DNA of 64,000 nucleotides from JAJDXW01 sp965223775. Lineage in GTDB: Bacteria > Pseudomonadota > Gammaproteobacteria > HK1. The stretch lies in assembly GCA_965223775.1 (NCBI GenBank), contig OZ245021.1:3782001-3846000 (forward strand), written 5' to 3'. Shown here one piece after another: positions 33,158-43,942 of this stretch. Below the pieces are notes generated by a model, which was given only the letters and a program-made list of their open reading frames with translations, did no database searches and had not been told where the DNA came from. Every line of letters begins with the position of its first letter. Position 1 is the first letter of the stretch. The position numbers and the translations under genes are program-made.

Positions 33158-34348
33158 ATGAAACGACCTGCGCGACTGTCTGCGACGTTCGTGAAGACCA
33201 TCACCGTTCCCGGCCGATTCGGCGACGGGCGCGGCGGGTACGGGCTCTCGGTGCTGGTGAAACCGACGTCCACGGGAAGGCTCTCGAAAACGTGGGCGCA
33301 AAGGATACGGATCGAAGGCACATCGCACAACATCGGCCTGGGTTCCTACCCCGTGGTTTCGCTGGCGCTTGCGCGGGCCCGTGCTCTTGAGAACCGGCAG
33401 GCGATCGAGGAAGGCCGCAATCCTCTGCACGAGCGTGCGGTACGTGTCCCGACCTTCTCTGATGCCATGGAGAAAGTGATCGCGACGCACTCGGGCGCCT
33501 GGAAGCCGGGCTCGAAGTCCGAGGCGCAATGGCGAGCGAGCATGCGCGACTACGCCCTCCCCTGCCTGGGCGCAATGCCCGTGGACAAGATCACGACTGC
33601 GGACGTGCTCGCGGCCCTCACTCCGATCTGGAACGAGAAGCGCGAGACCGCGCGGCGGGTACGCCATCGGATCGGGGCGGTCATGAAGTGGGCGGTTGCG
33701 CAGGGCCACCGGCCGGACAATCCTGCGGGCGACGCGATCGCGGCGGCCCTTCCGAAGGTACGGCAGCGCCGCACGCACCACCGTGCCCTGCCCTGCGCGG
33801 AGGTCGCCGGTACCCTGGCAAAGGTCCGCGGGTCCGACGCGGTGTTGAGCACCAAGCTTGCCCTTGAGTTCCTTGCTCTCACGGCCGCGCGGTCGGGGGA
33901 GGTGCGGAACGCGGTCTGGGCGGAGATGGACCTCCCGCGTGCGACGTGGGTTGTGCCGGCAGGGCGCGCGAAGACCGGACGCGAGCATCGGGTGCCGCTC
34001 TCGGGGCGGTCGCTGGGAGTCCTGGACGAAGCCCGGGAGCTTCGAGATCAGAGCCATCTGGTATTCCCGAGCGTGAGGGGAAAGCCAATCTCCGACAACA
34101 CGCTGAGCAAGCTGTTTCGCGAACTCGAGATCCCGGGTGTTCCGCACGGCCTGCGCAGCTCGTTCCGGGACTGGTGCGCGGAGACCGGAGGTGACCGTGA
34201 TGCGGCCGAAGCGTGTCTCGCGCATTCCCTGGGCCCGGTGGAATCCGCCTACGCGCGTTCGGACCTGTTCGAGCGCCGGCGGATGCTCATGGAACAGTGG
34301 GCGCAGTATCTCGCGGGAGGAAACGCAGGTACCGACGCCGTGCGATAG
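33158..34348 (+). CDS. int: P4-type tyrosine integrase of the tRNA-Asp island
   Basis: A 396-residue site-specific recombinase. The arm-binding domain (GYGLSVLVKPTSTGRLSKTW; LGSYPVVSLALARARALENR) is followed by the core-binding SAM-like domain, then the catalytic domain. Catalytic residues: Arg in LTAARSGEVRNAVW, Lys in GRAKTGREHRVPLS, the box PHGLRSSFRDWCAE (His-x2-Arg), His in LAHSLGPVESAYARSD, and the nucleophile Tyr in SAYARSD. The end RRRMLMEQWAQYL is the typical P4-like tail. All key residues are present, so it looks active. It starts 163 bases inside the left repeat in an AT-rich attP-like stretch, with no clear ribosome-binding site. Confidence 0.92.
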   Translation: MKRPARLSATFVKTITVPGRFGDGRGGYGLSVLVKPTSTGRLSKTWAQRIRIEGTSHNIGLGSYPVVSLALARARALENRQAIEEGRNPLHERAVRVPTFSDAMEKVIATHSGAWKPGSKSEAQWRASMRDYALPCLGAMPVDKITTADVLAALTPIWNEKRETARRVRHRIGAVMKWAVAQGHRPDNPAGDAIAAALPKVRQRRTHHRALPCAEVAGTLAKVRGSDAVLSTKLALEFLALTAARSGEVRNAVWAEMDLPRATWVVPAGRAKTGREHRVPLSGRSLGVLDEARELRDQSHLVFPSVRGKPISDNTLSKLFRELEIPGVPHGLRSSFRDWCAETGGDRDAAEACLAHSLGPVESAYARSDLFERRRMLMEQWAQYLAGGNAGTDAVR

Positions 34349-34870
34349 CCCGCTCCAACGTGATACTGCGAGGCTGCTCCTCCGCGCCCGCAGTTCCTCG
34401 GAGGCGGATTCGAACTGCTGACTGCCTCGCCTTGGTTCGATCTGCGGAAGCGAGGGAACGACGCCAGCGCGCGAGCGCAGTGGCCTCGCCGTTTGGCCCG
34501 GCGAATCCGGTGCGCTGAGATCCAGTATCCTCCGGGCATCGTGGTGAAACCCAGGCGGTCACGCGCGATGCGCCCCATAGGGTGGGCCGGGCGATTCTTC
34601 CCGGGGTTCGTCGCGGTGGCGAGGGCGAAACGCCGGCGGCGGCGGAGAAAACAGCTGCCGAACGGATAACGGCAACGCCCCAAGGCCCGGGGAAACATCC
34701 GACGGGGCTGGCGTGCCGTCACTGCGGCGGGGGCAGGCTGCGGGCCATCCGCTTGAGGGTGGGGCGCGGCACCGCGGGCACGGCTCGCGCGTGGCATCCG
34801 CGGCGCTTGAGCGAATGGATGGGAGAGAATTCGGCCGGGTCGGAGCGCCGCGGCCGAGATACGGGGCCGC
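34349..34870. other. 520-bp spacer of the island, no supported gene
   Basis: A short tRNA-3'-like stretch (GGATTCGAACTGCTGAC) lies near 34,402-34,418 but is not a tRNA. A plus-strand frame at 34,711-34,790 has a CRHCGGG knuckle but no second cysteine pair. Neither is convincing. Confidence 0.4.
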
Positions 34871-35506
34871 TCAGATCGTCAGAGTGATGCCCCGCAGCCG
34901 GCCTTCGTTCCTGACGTCCGTTACGAACGACTTGTCGCTCCCGCCGTCGCGCGATCGTATTGCCGAGAAATCGCTTTCTTGAACTCGGTCGCCGAAGAAC
35001 AGACAAGCGTCGTCGGGATCGCACTGGTTGGAGGTCCAGACCAGACCGTCGGCATCCGGGAGGTCGCTATGGATGGCGGCGGCCCACAAGGCGGTCTGAC
35101 CGTAGAGGGCCGGACTCGACGAGATCAGGTCCCTGCGCGAAATACCCCACTTGCCCAATGGCACGGCGCGCAGTTCGACCAGCCGCAGGTCACGGTTCGT
35201 CGTAAGCTCCGAGTGCGTGCATAAGTGCACCTCGTTCAGGCGAACCGTCTTGATCCTGGCGTTTGCAGGAATGTCGTGAAAGATCGTCTCATGGATTGCC
35301 GCGCGCAACGTGACGCTCGCATAGAGGGAGGGCACGGGTGCTCCGGCGCCGTCGTTGAACGGAGCGAAGCGCGTCGGCCCGCCGAGACCCGGGTTGAACT
35401 GCGCTGCCCTGAAGGTTGTTCGATGCACGCGGTGCAGCACGGAGCCCCGGGGCAGAACGGCAACCTGCGCGTTGGTGAGCGGCGACGGCGGGTTCCGGAC
35501 CGTCAT
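34871..35506 (-). CDS. RES-domain toxin
   Basis: A 211-residue RES-family toxin; members destroy cellular NAD+. The family's Arg, Glu and Ser residues are visible: GSVLHRVHRTTFRAAQFNPG (Arg), then SLYASVTLRAAIHETIFHDI (the Glu of the RES name) and ADGLVWTSNQCDPDDACLFF (Ser). The body runs to GITLTI. It lies 2 bases downstream of the Xre-type antitoxin gene in the same direction, the usual antitoxin-toxin order. Length is slightly above the common 150-200. Confidence 0.88.
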   Translation of the reverse strand: MTVRNPPSPLTNAQVAVLPRGSVLHRVHRTTFRAAQFNPGLGGPTRFAPFNDGAGAPVPSLYASVTLRAAIHETIFHDIPANARIKTVRLNEVHLCTHSELTTNRDLRLVELRAVPLGKWGISRRDLISSSPALYGQTALWAAAIHSDLPDADGLVWTSNQCDPDDACLFFGDRVQESDFSAIRSRDGGSDKSFVTDVRNEGRLRGITLTI

Positions 35507-35508
35507 CG

Positions 35509-36192
35509 TCAGCCGATGGCCGGCTCACGCAGGCGGTCGGCGGCATTCAGGACAGCGTCCTCGTCGCCCAGCGCCTCTTCGGGCGATCTCCCGTCGAGCC
35601 AGCCGTTGCCCGACTGGAACCAGAACGCGATCTGCCACGGCGTCATGCCGTCCGGCAAACGCTTCAGCACGTCCTTGATGACGGGCAGCGGATTGCCATC
35701 GGCGAACTGGAAGCGCGGAAAAAGCTGGGCGCGACCGACGGGCACCGCAAAGACCCTCTTCTCTCGCTTCCATCGCGACGCCGGTTCGCTCGGGTTGCTC
35801 AACTGCGAGCCGTGCATGAGCTTGTGGATGTCGGCTGCGGTGCAGGTCGGCACCTCCCGGAGGTAACACGCGCGCAGCTCGGCATTGTCCTGCTCGAGCT
35901 CCCGATCAACGTCGGCGCGCTCTTCGCCTTGGAGATACAGGTCGACGAGCGCCTCGATATTGCGCTCGGTCATTTCCCTGCGGCGCAACGCGACGATCCG
36001 CCCGGCCATTGTCACGGTCGCGCGGATGGCCGCCGCCTCCGGCCTGGATCCAACGCCGATCAGAATCCATCGTCGCAGCTTGCCCGGCGGGCTTCCTACC
36101 GCCTTGATTTTTTCGCGGAGACGGCTCGAGAGCTGCTCGACATCGTCCGCTGTCAGTTCGACCGAGGAAGCGGCTTCCGGCAGCTCGGCCAT
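35509..36192 (-). CDS. Xre/MbcA/ParS-type antitoxin of the RES toxin
   Basis: A 227-residue protein. The C-terminal 60 residues (ALGDEDAVLNAADRLREP; PWQIAFWFQSGNGWLDGRSP) match the Xre/MbcA/ParS toxin-binding domain that inserts into the RES active site. The N-terminal half (REMTERNIEALVDLYLQGEE; CTAADIHKLMHGSQ) is not a standard Xre HTH and may be a lineage-specific DNA-binding or linker domain. The pair forms an operon, antitoxin first. The start has AGGGGA upstream. It should autoregulate its promoter, which overlaps the start of the divergent truncated recombinase. Confidence 0.8.
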   Translation of the reverse strand: MAELPEAASSVELTADDVEQLSSRLREKIKAVGSPPGKLRRWILIGVGSRPEAAAIRATVTMAGRIVALRRREMTERNIEALVDLYLQGEERADVDRELEQDNAELRACYLREVPTCTAADIHKLMHGSQLSNPSEPASRWKREKRVFAVPVGRAQLFPRFQFADGNPLPVIKDVLKRLPDGMTPWQIAFWFQSGNGWLDGRSPEEALGDEDAVLNAADRLREPAIG

Positions 36193-36255
36193 GATCGTCC
36201 CCTATCGTGAGTTTCAACGTAAATGAACTCTATAGTGAATCTCATGAACAATCAA
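36193..36255 (-). promoter_or_regulatory. Probable promoter of the Xre-RES operon
   Basis: On the minus strand, TTGATT (36,250-36,255) and TATAGA (36,229-36,234) with 15-base spacing lie 36 bases before the antitoxin ATG. The -35 and -10 boxes overlap the first codons of the divergent recombinase. Short inverted half-sites (TTCA...TGAA) in the same stretch could be antitoxin operator. Confidence 0.4.
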
Positions 36256-36810
36256 CCGGGCGTTCTGGCCGCCTTCGCCGAGCGCGGTGGGTTCGAGGTC
36301 GTCGCGACCTTCGCGGAGACTGCATCCGGGGCGCGGGATTCGCGGCGCGAGCGCAAGCGGGTGCTCGCACTCGCCCACGCGCAGGAGCGCAGGATCGACG
36401 CAGTGCTGGTGACGGAGCTATCCCGGTGGGGACGGTCGACGCAGGACCTCCTCGATACGCTCTACAAGCTCGCTGGGTGGAATGTCTCGGTGGTCGCGAC
36501 GTCAGGGATGACGTTCGAGCTGGGGACGCCGCACGGTCGGATGATGGCGACGCTGCTCGCGGGGATCACGCAAATCGAGCGTGACTTGATCAGCGAGCGG
36601 GTGAAGTCGGGCCTCGCGGCGGCACGGGCGCGGGGAAAACGTCTCGGCCGTCAGCCTGGTCAGCGTCCGAAGTCGGACCGCCTGGCGCCGCGGGTGCTGC
36701 GGGCGGTCGAGGACGGGCGGAGCTACCGGTGGATTGCGCGGGATGTCGGAATCAGCAAGAACACGGTGGCCGACATCGTGTCTTCTTGTCGGCTCCCTGG
36801 CCGAAGTTGA
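36223..36810 (+). pseudogene. Serine recombinase lacking the catalytic N-terminus
   Basis: The frame has the resolvase/invertase core (RRIDAVLVTELSRWGRSTQD, the Arg-rich active-site region; HGRMMATLLAGITQIERDLI, the E-helix) and a C-terminal HTH (DGRSYRWIARDVGISKNTVA). The family N-terminus with YxRVSTxxQ, which holds the nucleophilic serine, is replaced by SIVNLMNNQPGVLAAFAERG. A TAA directly precedes the ATG in frame, so the missing part is not upstream. The protein may bind DNA but should not recombine. The breakpoint lies at the promoter of the divergent Xre-RES operon. Confidence 0.75.
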
Positions 36811-36888
36811 TCGCGCGGATCCGTTCAATGAGCGCTTCGAGTCGTGAGAGGCCGGAGTCAGGACGGGGTTCGTCGCGCCGTGGTCCGC

Positions 36889-37275
36889 TCATGCTCCGCG
36901 TCCGTGCTGGGCCAGGAGATTCTCGAGGGCCTCGTGTCCGAGCGCCTGCACCGTGTTGTCCTTGGTGAGGAACGGCGGGGCGCCGGGCTGGGACCGGGCC
37001 CGCAATCGCTCGTGAGCAAGCTGTTTACTGTGCTCCTGCTTGATACTGCGAACTGACCGGGCGAAGCAGTACTCCCCTACTGCCTCGCCCCCCTTTCGGG
37101 AATCCTGCACGGGATTCGCTTCATACAGGAAGCGGATTCGGGCCAGCGCGGGCGTCATCGCGACCGCGAGGGAACGGATACGGTGGCGGTCGGGCGGATG
37201 TGGTCTGGAAACTGAGTTGTGGTACGAAAAGTGATAATCGAAAAAGATCAATTCCGAAATTCTTTTAAGAAACAA
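36889..37275 (-). pseudogene. Possible coding remnant at the right end of the island
   Basis: A 128-codon minus-strand frame. Its last 65 residues (RSVRSIKQEHSKQLAHERLR; LTKDNTVQALGHEALENLLA) have protein-like composition, but the first half is tRNA-adjacent, AT-rich sequence without a ribosome-binding site. I cannot assign it to a family. It may be the tail of a gene truncated when the island formed. Confidence 0.3.
37215..37227 (+). repeat. TTGTGGTACGA motif at the island's right end
   Basis: A copy of the motif duplicated at 7265-7288 lies about 67 bases inside the right island repeat, where integrase arm-binding sites are expected. Confidence 0.35.
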
Positions 37276-37293
37276 GTCATTTAGAGAAAGTTA

Positions 37294-37370
37294 TGGCGGA
37301 GTGGACGGGACTCGAACCCGCGACCCCCGGCGTGACAGGCCGGTATTCTAACCAACTGAACTACCACTCC
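37294..37370 (-). tRNA. tRNA-Asp (GTC)
   Basis: Read on the minus strand, the 77-nt gene starts GGAGTGGTAGTTCAGTTGG, has the anticodon loop CCTGTCACG with anticodon GTC, a T-loop GGGTTCGAGTCCC, and a pairing acceptor ending in an encoded CCA. Its 3' 14 bases are the attR repeat of the island. Confidence 0.96.
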
Positions 37371-37406
37371 AATCGCTCTCAAGAAGCCCTGCGGTCAGCC
37401 GGATCA

Positions 37407-37479
37407 TGGGTGCTGAGGGAATCGAACCCCCGACCTTCGCCTTGTAAGGGCGACGCTCTCCCGGCTGAGCTAAGCACCC
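37407..37479 (-). tRNA. tRNA-Val (TAC)
   Basis: On the minus strand it starts GGGTGCTTAGCTCAGCCGG, with anticodon loop CCTTACAAG (TAC) and T-loop GGGTTCGATTCCC; the acceptor GGGTGCT pairs with AGCACCC. The CCA is not encoded. It lies 36 bases upstream of tRNA-Asp, so the two are probably co-transcribed. Confidence 0.95.
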
Positions 37480-37621
37480 GCAGGCGGTGCGCAGGATACG
37501 GCATCCGGGCACCGGTTTCCATTCCCGAGAGCGATCGAACCGGACGCCGAGTTCGGCGGGCGGTCTCCCTCGCGCGCCGGTCGAGTGAGCCGGACCCGGC
37601 CGGCGCTCCGATGCCCGTGCC

Positions 37622-40033
<2,412 letters not shown>

Positions 40034-40079
40034 TGTCGTCACCTGCCTCAGCGCCAAGCGCCGGGCACCCGCCCGGCGT

Positions 40080-41369
40080 CTACTCAGACGCGACCTGCTT
40101 CACATCGCCCTCGTAGATCATCAAAGGCGCCGTATCCCCGGACACGACCCCTTCGTCGACCACGACCTTGGCGACATCTTCCATCGAGGGCAGCTCATAC
40201 ATGGTGTCGAGAAGACAGCCTTCAAGTATCGACCGCAGTCCGCGAGCGCCTGTCTTTCGCTCCATCGCCCGCCGCGCCACCGCCCGCAACGCCTCGTTCC
40301 GGAACTCGATGGCGGTACTCTCCATCTCGAACATGCGCTCGTACTGCCTGGTCAGCGCGTTCTTGGGCTCGGTGAGGATCCGGATGAGCTGCTCCTCGTC
40401 GAGCTCCTGGAGGGTCGCCACGATCGGCATCCGGCCCACGAACTCCGGGATGAGCCCGTAGCCGACGAGATCCTCCGGCTCCACGTCCAACAGGATCTCA
40501 CCGATTTTCTTCTTCTCGTTCTCGCCGCGGACTTCCGCCCGAAACCCGATCCCGCTGCGGGACGAGGAACGCCGCTCGATGATCTTGTCGAGCCCGTCGA
40601 AGGCGCCCCCGCACACGAAGAGGATGTTGGCGGTGTTGACCTGGAGGAACTCCTGCTGGGGGTGCTTGCGGCCGCCCTGCGGCGGGACCGAGGCGATGGT
40701 GCCCTCGATGAGCTTCAGCAACGCCTGCTGCACCCCCTCACCCGAGACATCGCGGGTAATGGAGGGGTTGTCGGACTTGCGCGAGATCTTGTCGATCTCG
40801 TCGATGTACACGATCCCGGTCTGCGCCTTCTCGATGTCGTAGTCGCACTTCTGGAGCAGCTTCTGGATGATGTTCTCGACGTCCTCCCCGACATAGCCCG
40901 CCTCCGTGAGGGTGGTCGCGTCGGCGATCGTGAACGGCACGTTCAGCAGCCTCGCCAGGGTCTCCGCGAGCAGCGTCTTGCCGCAGCCGGTGGGGCCGAT
41001 GAGCAGCACGTTGCTCTTCGCAAGCTCGACCTCGTCCACTCCCTGCGGATTCTCCATCCGCTTGTAGTGGTTGTAGACCGCCACCGACAGGACCTTCTTG
41101 GCATGGTCCTGTCCGACCACGTAGTCGTCGAGTATCCGGTTGATCTCGCGCGGAGTGGGCAGCTTGCTGCCCTTTCCTCCCGCCGAGGTTTCCTGCACCT
41201 CCTCACGGATGATGTCGTTGCAGAGGTCGACGCACTCATCGCAAATGAATACCGAAGGCCCTGCGATGAGCTTGCGCACCTCGTGCTGGCTCTTGCCGCA
41301 GAATGAACAGTAGAGCAGCCGATCGCCGTTGCCGCCCTTGCCGTTCTTGCCTTGCCTCTCGTTGCTCAT
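40080..41369 (-). CDS. clpX: ATP-dependent Clp protease, unfoldase subunit ClpX
   Basis: A hexameric AAA+ unfoldase that feeds substrates to ClpP. The N-terminal zinc-binding domain has YCSFCGKSQHEVRKLIAG with FICDECVDLC. Walker A is LLIGPTGCGKTLLAETLARL, Walker B TGIVYIDEIDKISRK. The RKH loop and pore loop (TEAGYVGEDVENI) and the ClpP-docking IGF loop (SSSRSGIGFRAEV) are visible. Length 429 is normal. The start has GGGAGCGGGA upstream. It is co-directional with clpP, 25 bases away. Confidence 0.96.
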   Translation of the reverse strand: MSNERQGKNGKGGNGDRLLYCSFCGKSQHEVRKLIAGPSVFICDECVDLCNDIIREEVQETSAGGKGSKLPTPREINRILDDYVVGQDHAKKVLSVAVYNHYKRMENPQGVDEVELAKSNVLLIGPTGCGKTLLAETLARLLNVPFTIADATTLTEAGYVGEDVENIIQKLLQKCDYDIEKAQTGIVYIDEIDKISRKSDNPSITRDVSGEGVQQALLKLIEGTIASVPPQGGRKHPQQEFLQVNTANILFVCGGAFDGLDKIIERRSSSRSGIGFRAEVRGENEKKKIGEILLDVEPEDLVGYGLIPEFVGRMPIVATLQELDEEQLIRILTEPKNALTRQYERMFEMESTAIEFRNEALRAVARRAMERKTGARGLRSILEGCLLDTMYELPSMEDVAKVVVDEGVVSGDTAPLMIYEGDVKQVASE

Positions 41370-41394
41370 TCCCGCTCCCCGACGTAGTCCCGGA

Positions 41395-42045
41395 TCAATC
41401 CTTGCCCGCCGCGCCGGCGTCCGCGCGGCTGGTCAGCACCTTGTCCACCAGTCCGTACTCGACCGCCTCCTCGGCGCCCATGAAGTTGTCGCGCTCCGTG
41501 TCGGTCGCGAGCTTCTCGAGCGGCTGTCCGGTATGCGTGGCGAGAACCTCGTTCAGCCGCTCGCGGAGCCGGAGTATCTCGCGGGCGTGGATGTCGATGT
41601 CGGTGGCCTGACCGTAAGCCCCACCGCTCGGCTGGTGGATCATCATCCTCGAGTGCGGCAGGCAGTAGCGCTTGCCCTTCGCCCCTCCGGCAAGGAGCAG
41701 GGCGCCCATGCTTGCCGCCAGTCCCACGCAGATCGTGCTCACGTCGGGCTTGATGAACTGCACCGTATCGTAGACCGCGAGACCCGACGACACGTTCCCT
41801 CCGGGCGAGTTGATGTAGAGGTTGATGTCCTTTTCGGGGTTCTCCGACTCGAGAAACAGGAGCTGTGCCACGACCACGTTTGCGACGGGATCGTCGACCG
41901 GCCCCACGAGAAAGACGACCCGTTCCTTGAGCAGGCGGGAATAGATGTCATAGGCCCGTTCGCCACGGGAGGACTGCTCCACCACCATGGGAATGAGGTT
42001 CAGGCCCCTGGCTCCGGACGAGTGTGGCGGAGGTCGGTCGATCAT
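41395..42045 (-). CDS. clpP: ATP-dependent Clp protease proteolytic subunit
   Basis: A serine protease forming the ClpXP chamber. The catalytic triad is visible: Ser in TICVGLAASMGALLLAGGAK, His in CLPHSRMMIHQPSGG, and Asp in LATDTERDNFMGAEEAVEYG. Length 216 with a short N-terminal segment before LNLIPMVVEQSSRGERAYDI, probably processed. It lies between tig and clpX, the standard order, with a 167-base gap after tig. Confidence 0.96.
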   Translation of the reverse strand: MIDRPPPHSSGARGLNLIPMVVEQSSRGERAYDIYSRLLKERVVFLVGPVDDPVANVVVAQLLFLESENPEKDINLYINSPGGNVSSGLAVYDTVQFIKPDVSTICVGLAASMGALLLAGGAKGKRYCLPHSRMMIHQPSGGAYGQATDIDIHAREILRLRERLNEVLATHTGQPLEKLATDTERDNFMGAEEAVEYGLVDKVLTSRADAGAAGKD

Positions 42046-42212
42046 GTGGTTTGCTCTTCCGGTTGACGCCCGTTCCGCGCGGCGCCGGGCGCGCGTTCAG
42101 CGCCTCCGGCGGGATGCGGCAAGGGAATGGACTGGACCGTGGACGGGTGGCCCGGCGGACGGACCACGCTTGGCGTGGATTGCCTCTCGGGAAGGATTGC
42201 CGCGGATCCTGC

Positions 42213-43511
42213 TCAAGAAGACGCTTCGCTAGTCTGACCCGGATTCATCAACTCGTCAAACTCCGACGGTTCGTCCATGACCTTCACTTGGGCGAGCATC
42301 GCATCGATCGACTGCTGCTCCACCAGCCGGGATTCCACCGGGCGGAGGCGGCCCGGATCGGAGTAGAACCAGCTTACCACCTGGGCGGGATCCTCGTAGG
42401 TCACGGCCATCCGCTCGATCTCCGCGCGCACCGCGCCGGGATCGGGTGCGAGATCCTGGTCCGACACGATCTGGGCGAGCACCAGCCCCTGCTGCAATCG
42501 GCGCCGGACGCTCGCTTCGGCGGCTTCGCGCTCCGCATCGCCGGGCGCTTCCGCCGGCCCTCCCAACCCCGCGCGCCCGAGCTCCTCGGCGACCAGAGCA
42601 CCGGGAACCTCGATCGGGTGCCTTTCGAGCAGGGCGTCGAGCAGCCGGTTCCTGGTGACCGCGCCCGCTGCCGCCTCGAGCTCCCGCTCCAGGTTCGAGC
42701 GGACGTCGCGCCGGAAGTCGTCGAGATCGCCGCTCTCCACCCCGAAGCCGCGGATGAAGTCGGGGTCCACCTCCGGCAGCACGCCCTCTTCCACCTTGCG
42801 GACTTCGACGTGCATCACCGCCGAGTTTCCGGCGAGCAGGGGCGATGGATGGTCATCCGGGTACCGGACCTCGATATCGCGTGCGGAAAGGGGCTCCAGG
42901 CCGACGAGACCGCGATCCAGATCGGGCAGGACGTGCCCCGCTCCGATCTCGACGACCCGATTCTCGCCCGCGCTCCCTTCGAGGGGCCGGCCGTCCAGTT
43001 CCCCCTCGACGTCGAAGGTGATCCGGTCTCCCGATTGCGCCCCCCGCGCCACCTCCCGCCAGTCCCGCCGCCGCTGGCGGAGCGTCTCGATCATGCGGTC
43101 GACGTCGGAGTCCTTCACCTCGGCGGTCGGGCGGCGAACCTCGATGGACCCAAGGTCCGTGAGCCGGATGTCGGGAAACACCTCGAACACGGCGGTGTAC
43201 CTGAGACCCGCCCCCGGAGCGCTCTCCACCGAATCGATCCTCGGCTCGCCGGCAGGGCGCAGTTCCTCGCTCGCCAGGGCGTCGGCGAAGCTCGTGCGCA
43301 CGAGATCGCCCACGACCTCGTCGCGCACCGCCGAGCCGAACCGCCGGGCGACGACCTTCATCGGCGCCCGGCCGGGCCGGAACCCCGGGATCCTCGCGGT
43401 CCGCATCAGGTTGTCCAGCCTCGTCCCGACCTCCCGCTCGACTCCCTCCTCGGGAAGCTCGACCGTCAGGCGGCGCTCAAGACCGGCCGTGGACTCTACC
43501 GAGACCTGCAT
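42213..43511 (-). CDS. tig: Trigger factor
   Basis: A ribosome-bound chaperone and peptidyl-prolyl isomerase. The N-terminal ribosome-binding domain has the signature IPGFRPGRAPMKVVARRFGS. The FKBP-like domain follows (ARGAQSGDRITFDVEGELDG; YPDDHPSPLLAGNSAVMHVE). The C-terminal arms are helical, ending LMNPGQTSEASS. Length 432 is normal. It is first in tig-clpP-clpX-lon, with tRNA-Leu upstream in the same direction. Confidence 0.95.
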   Translation of the reverse strand: MQVSVESTAGLERRLTVELPEEGVEREVGTRLDNLMRTARIPGFRPGRAPMKVVARRFGSAVRDEVVGDLVRTSFADALASEELRPAGEPRIDSVESAPGAGLRYTAVFEVFPDIRLTDLGSIEVRRPTAEVKDSDVDRMIETLRQRRRDWREVARGAQSGDRITFDVEGELDGRPLEGSAGENRVVEIGAGHVLPDLDRGLVGLEPLSARDIEVRYPDDHPSPLLAGNSAVMHVEVRKVEEGVLPEVDPDFIRGFGVESGDLDDFRRDVRSNLERELEAAAGAVTRNRLLDALLERHPIEVPGALVAEELGRAGLGGPAEAPGDAEREAAEASVRRRLQQGLVLAQIVSDQDLAPDPGAVRAEIERMAVTYEDPAQVVSWFYSDPGRLRPVESRLVEQQSIDAMLAQVKVMDEPSEFDELMNPGQTSEASS

Positions 43512-43596
43512 GAACTCACCTCAGTACCTCAAAGCGGGAGAATGGCGCCGGTCGAAACGGCGCACCGCGCCCTGGCGCGGATACGCCGGAAGAGCC

Positions 43597-43681
43597 TGGT
43601 GCGAAAGGAGAGATTCGAACTCTCACGGGTTGCCCCACTGGCACCTAAAGCCAGCGCGTCTACCGATTCCGCCACTTTCGC
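43597..43681 (-). tRNA. tRNA-Leu (TAG)
   Basis: On the minus strand the 85-nt class II tRNA starts GCGAAAGTGGCGGAATCGG, has the anticodon loop CTTTAGGTG (TAG), a long variable arm, T-loop GAGTTCGAATCTC and an acceptor ending with encoded CCA. It sits upstream of tig, a frequent arrangement. Confidence 0.95.
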
Positions 43682-43740
43682 GACGCTCCGAACCGAAACC
43701 GGGAACGAGTATAGCGAAGATGCCGACCGCGCCCCGGCCA

Positions 43741-43942
43741 GCCCGGAAATCTCACCAACTTTCGTCGCGAGGGCGCCGAGACAGTGCTGTGGCGGGCCGC
43801 ACGGACCGAAAGAGCGCGTACGCGCTGGCGAAGGCGTAGCCGACACTAGCGCGTTCGCGCTGTCGAAGCGGCTTGCGGGAGTACGGCCCGTCACAGCGCA
43901 TGGATGGGTGTCCGCAGCAGAAAGTTGGTGAGATTTCCGGGC
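43741..43942. repeat. Palindromic repeat family, copy B
   Basis: A 202-bp element whose terminal inverted repeats are perfect over 24 bases (from AGCCCGGAAATCTCACCA at 43,740 to its complement ending at 43,943). The subterminal arms GCTGTGGCGGGCCG and CGGCCCGTCACAGC pair with one mismatch. Internal short palindromes are GCGCGTACGCGC and AGCGCGTTCGCGCT. TA flanks the right end; the left flank is CA. The right-hand TA plus G forms the TAG stop of the next minus-strand SDR gene. Confidence 0.9.

Larger units (their letters stand above)
32982..37307. mobile_element. 4.3-kb tRNA-Asp integrative island
   Basis: The segment is bounded by a perfect 14-bp direct repeat, TGGCGGAGTGGACG, at 32,982-32,995 and 37,294-37,307. 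The right copy is the 3' end (including CCA) of tRNA-Asp, which stays intact. A P4-type integrase gene starts 160 bases inside the left repeat. Cargo comprises a RES/Xre toxin-antitoxin pair and a defective serine recombinase. Its insertion separates ppiD from lon and the tRNAs. Confidence 0.75.

Noticed and set aside
34395..34425. tRNA-like GGATTCGAACTGCTGAC just after the intact integrase
   Set aside because: No anticodon or D-arm can be folded around it.
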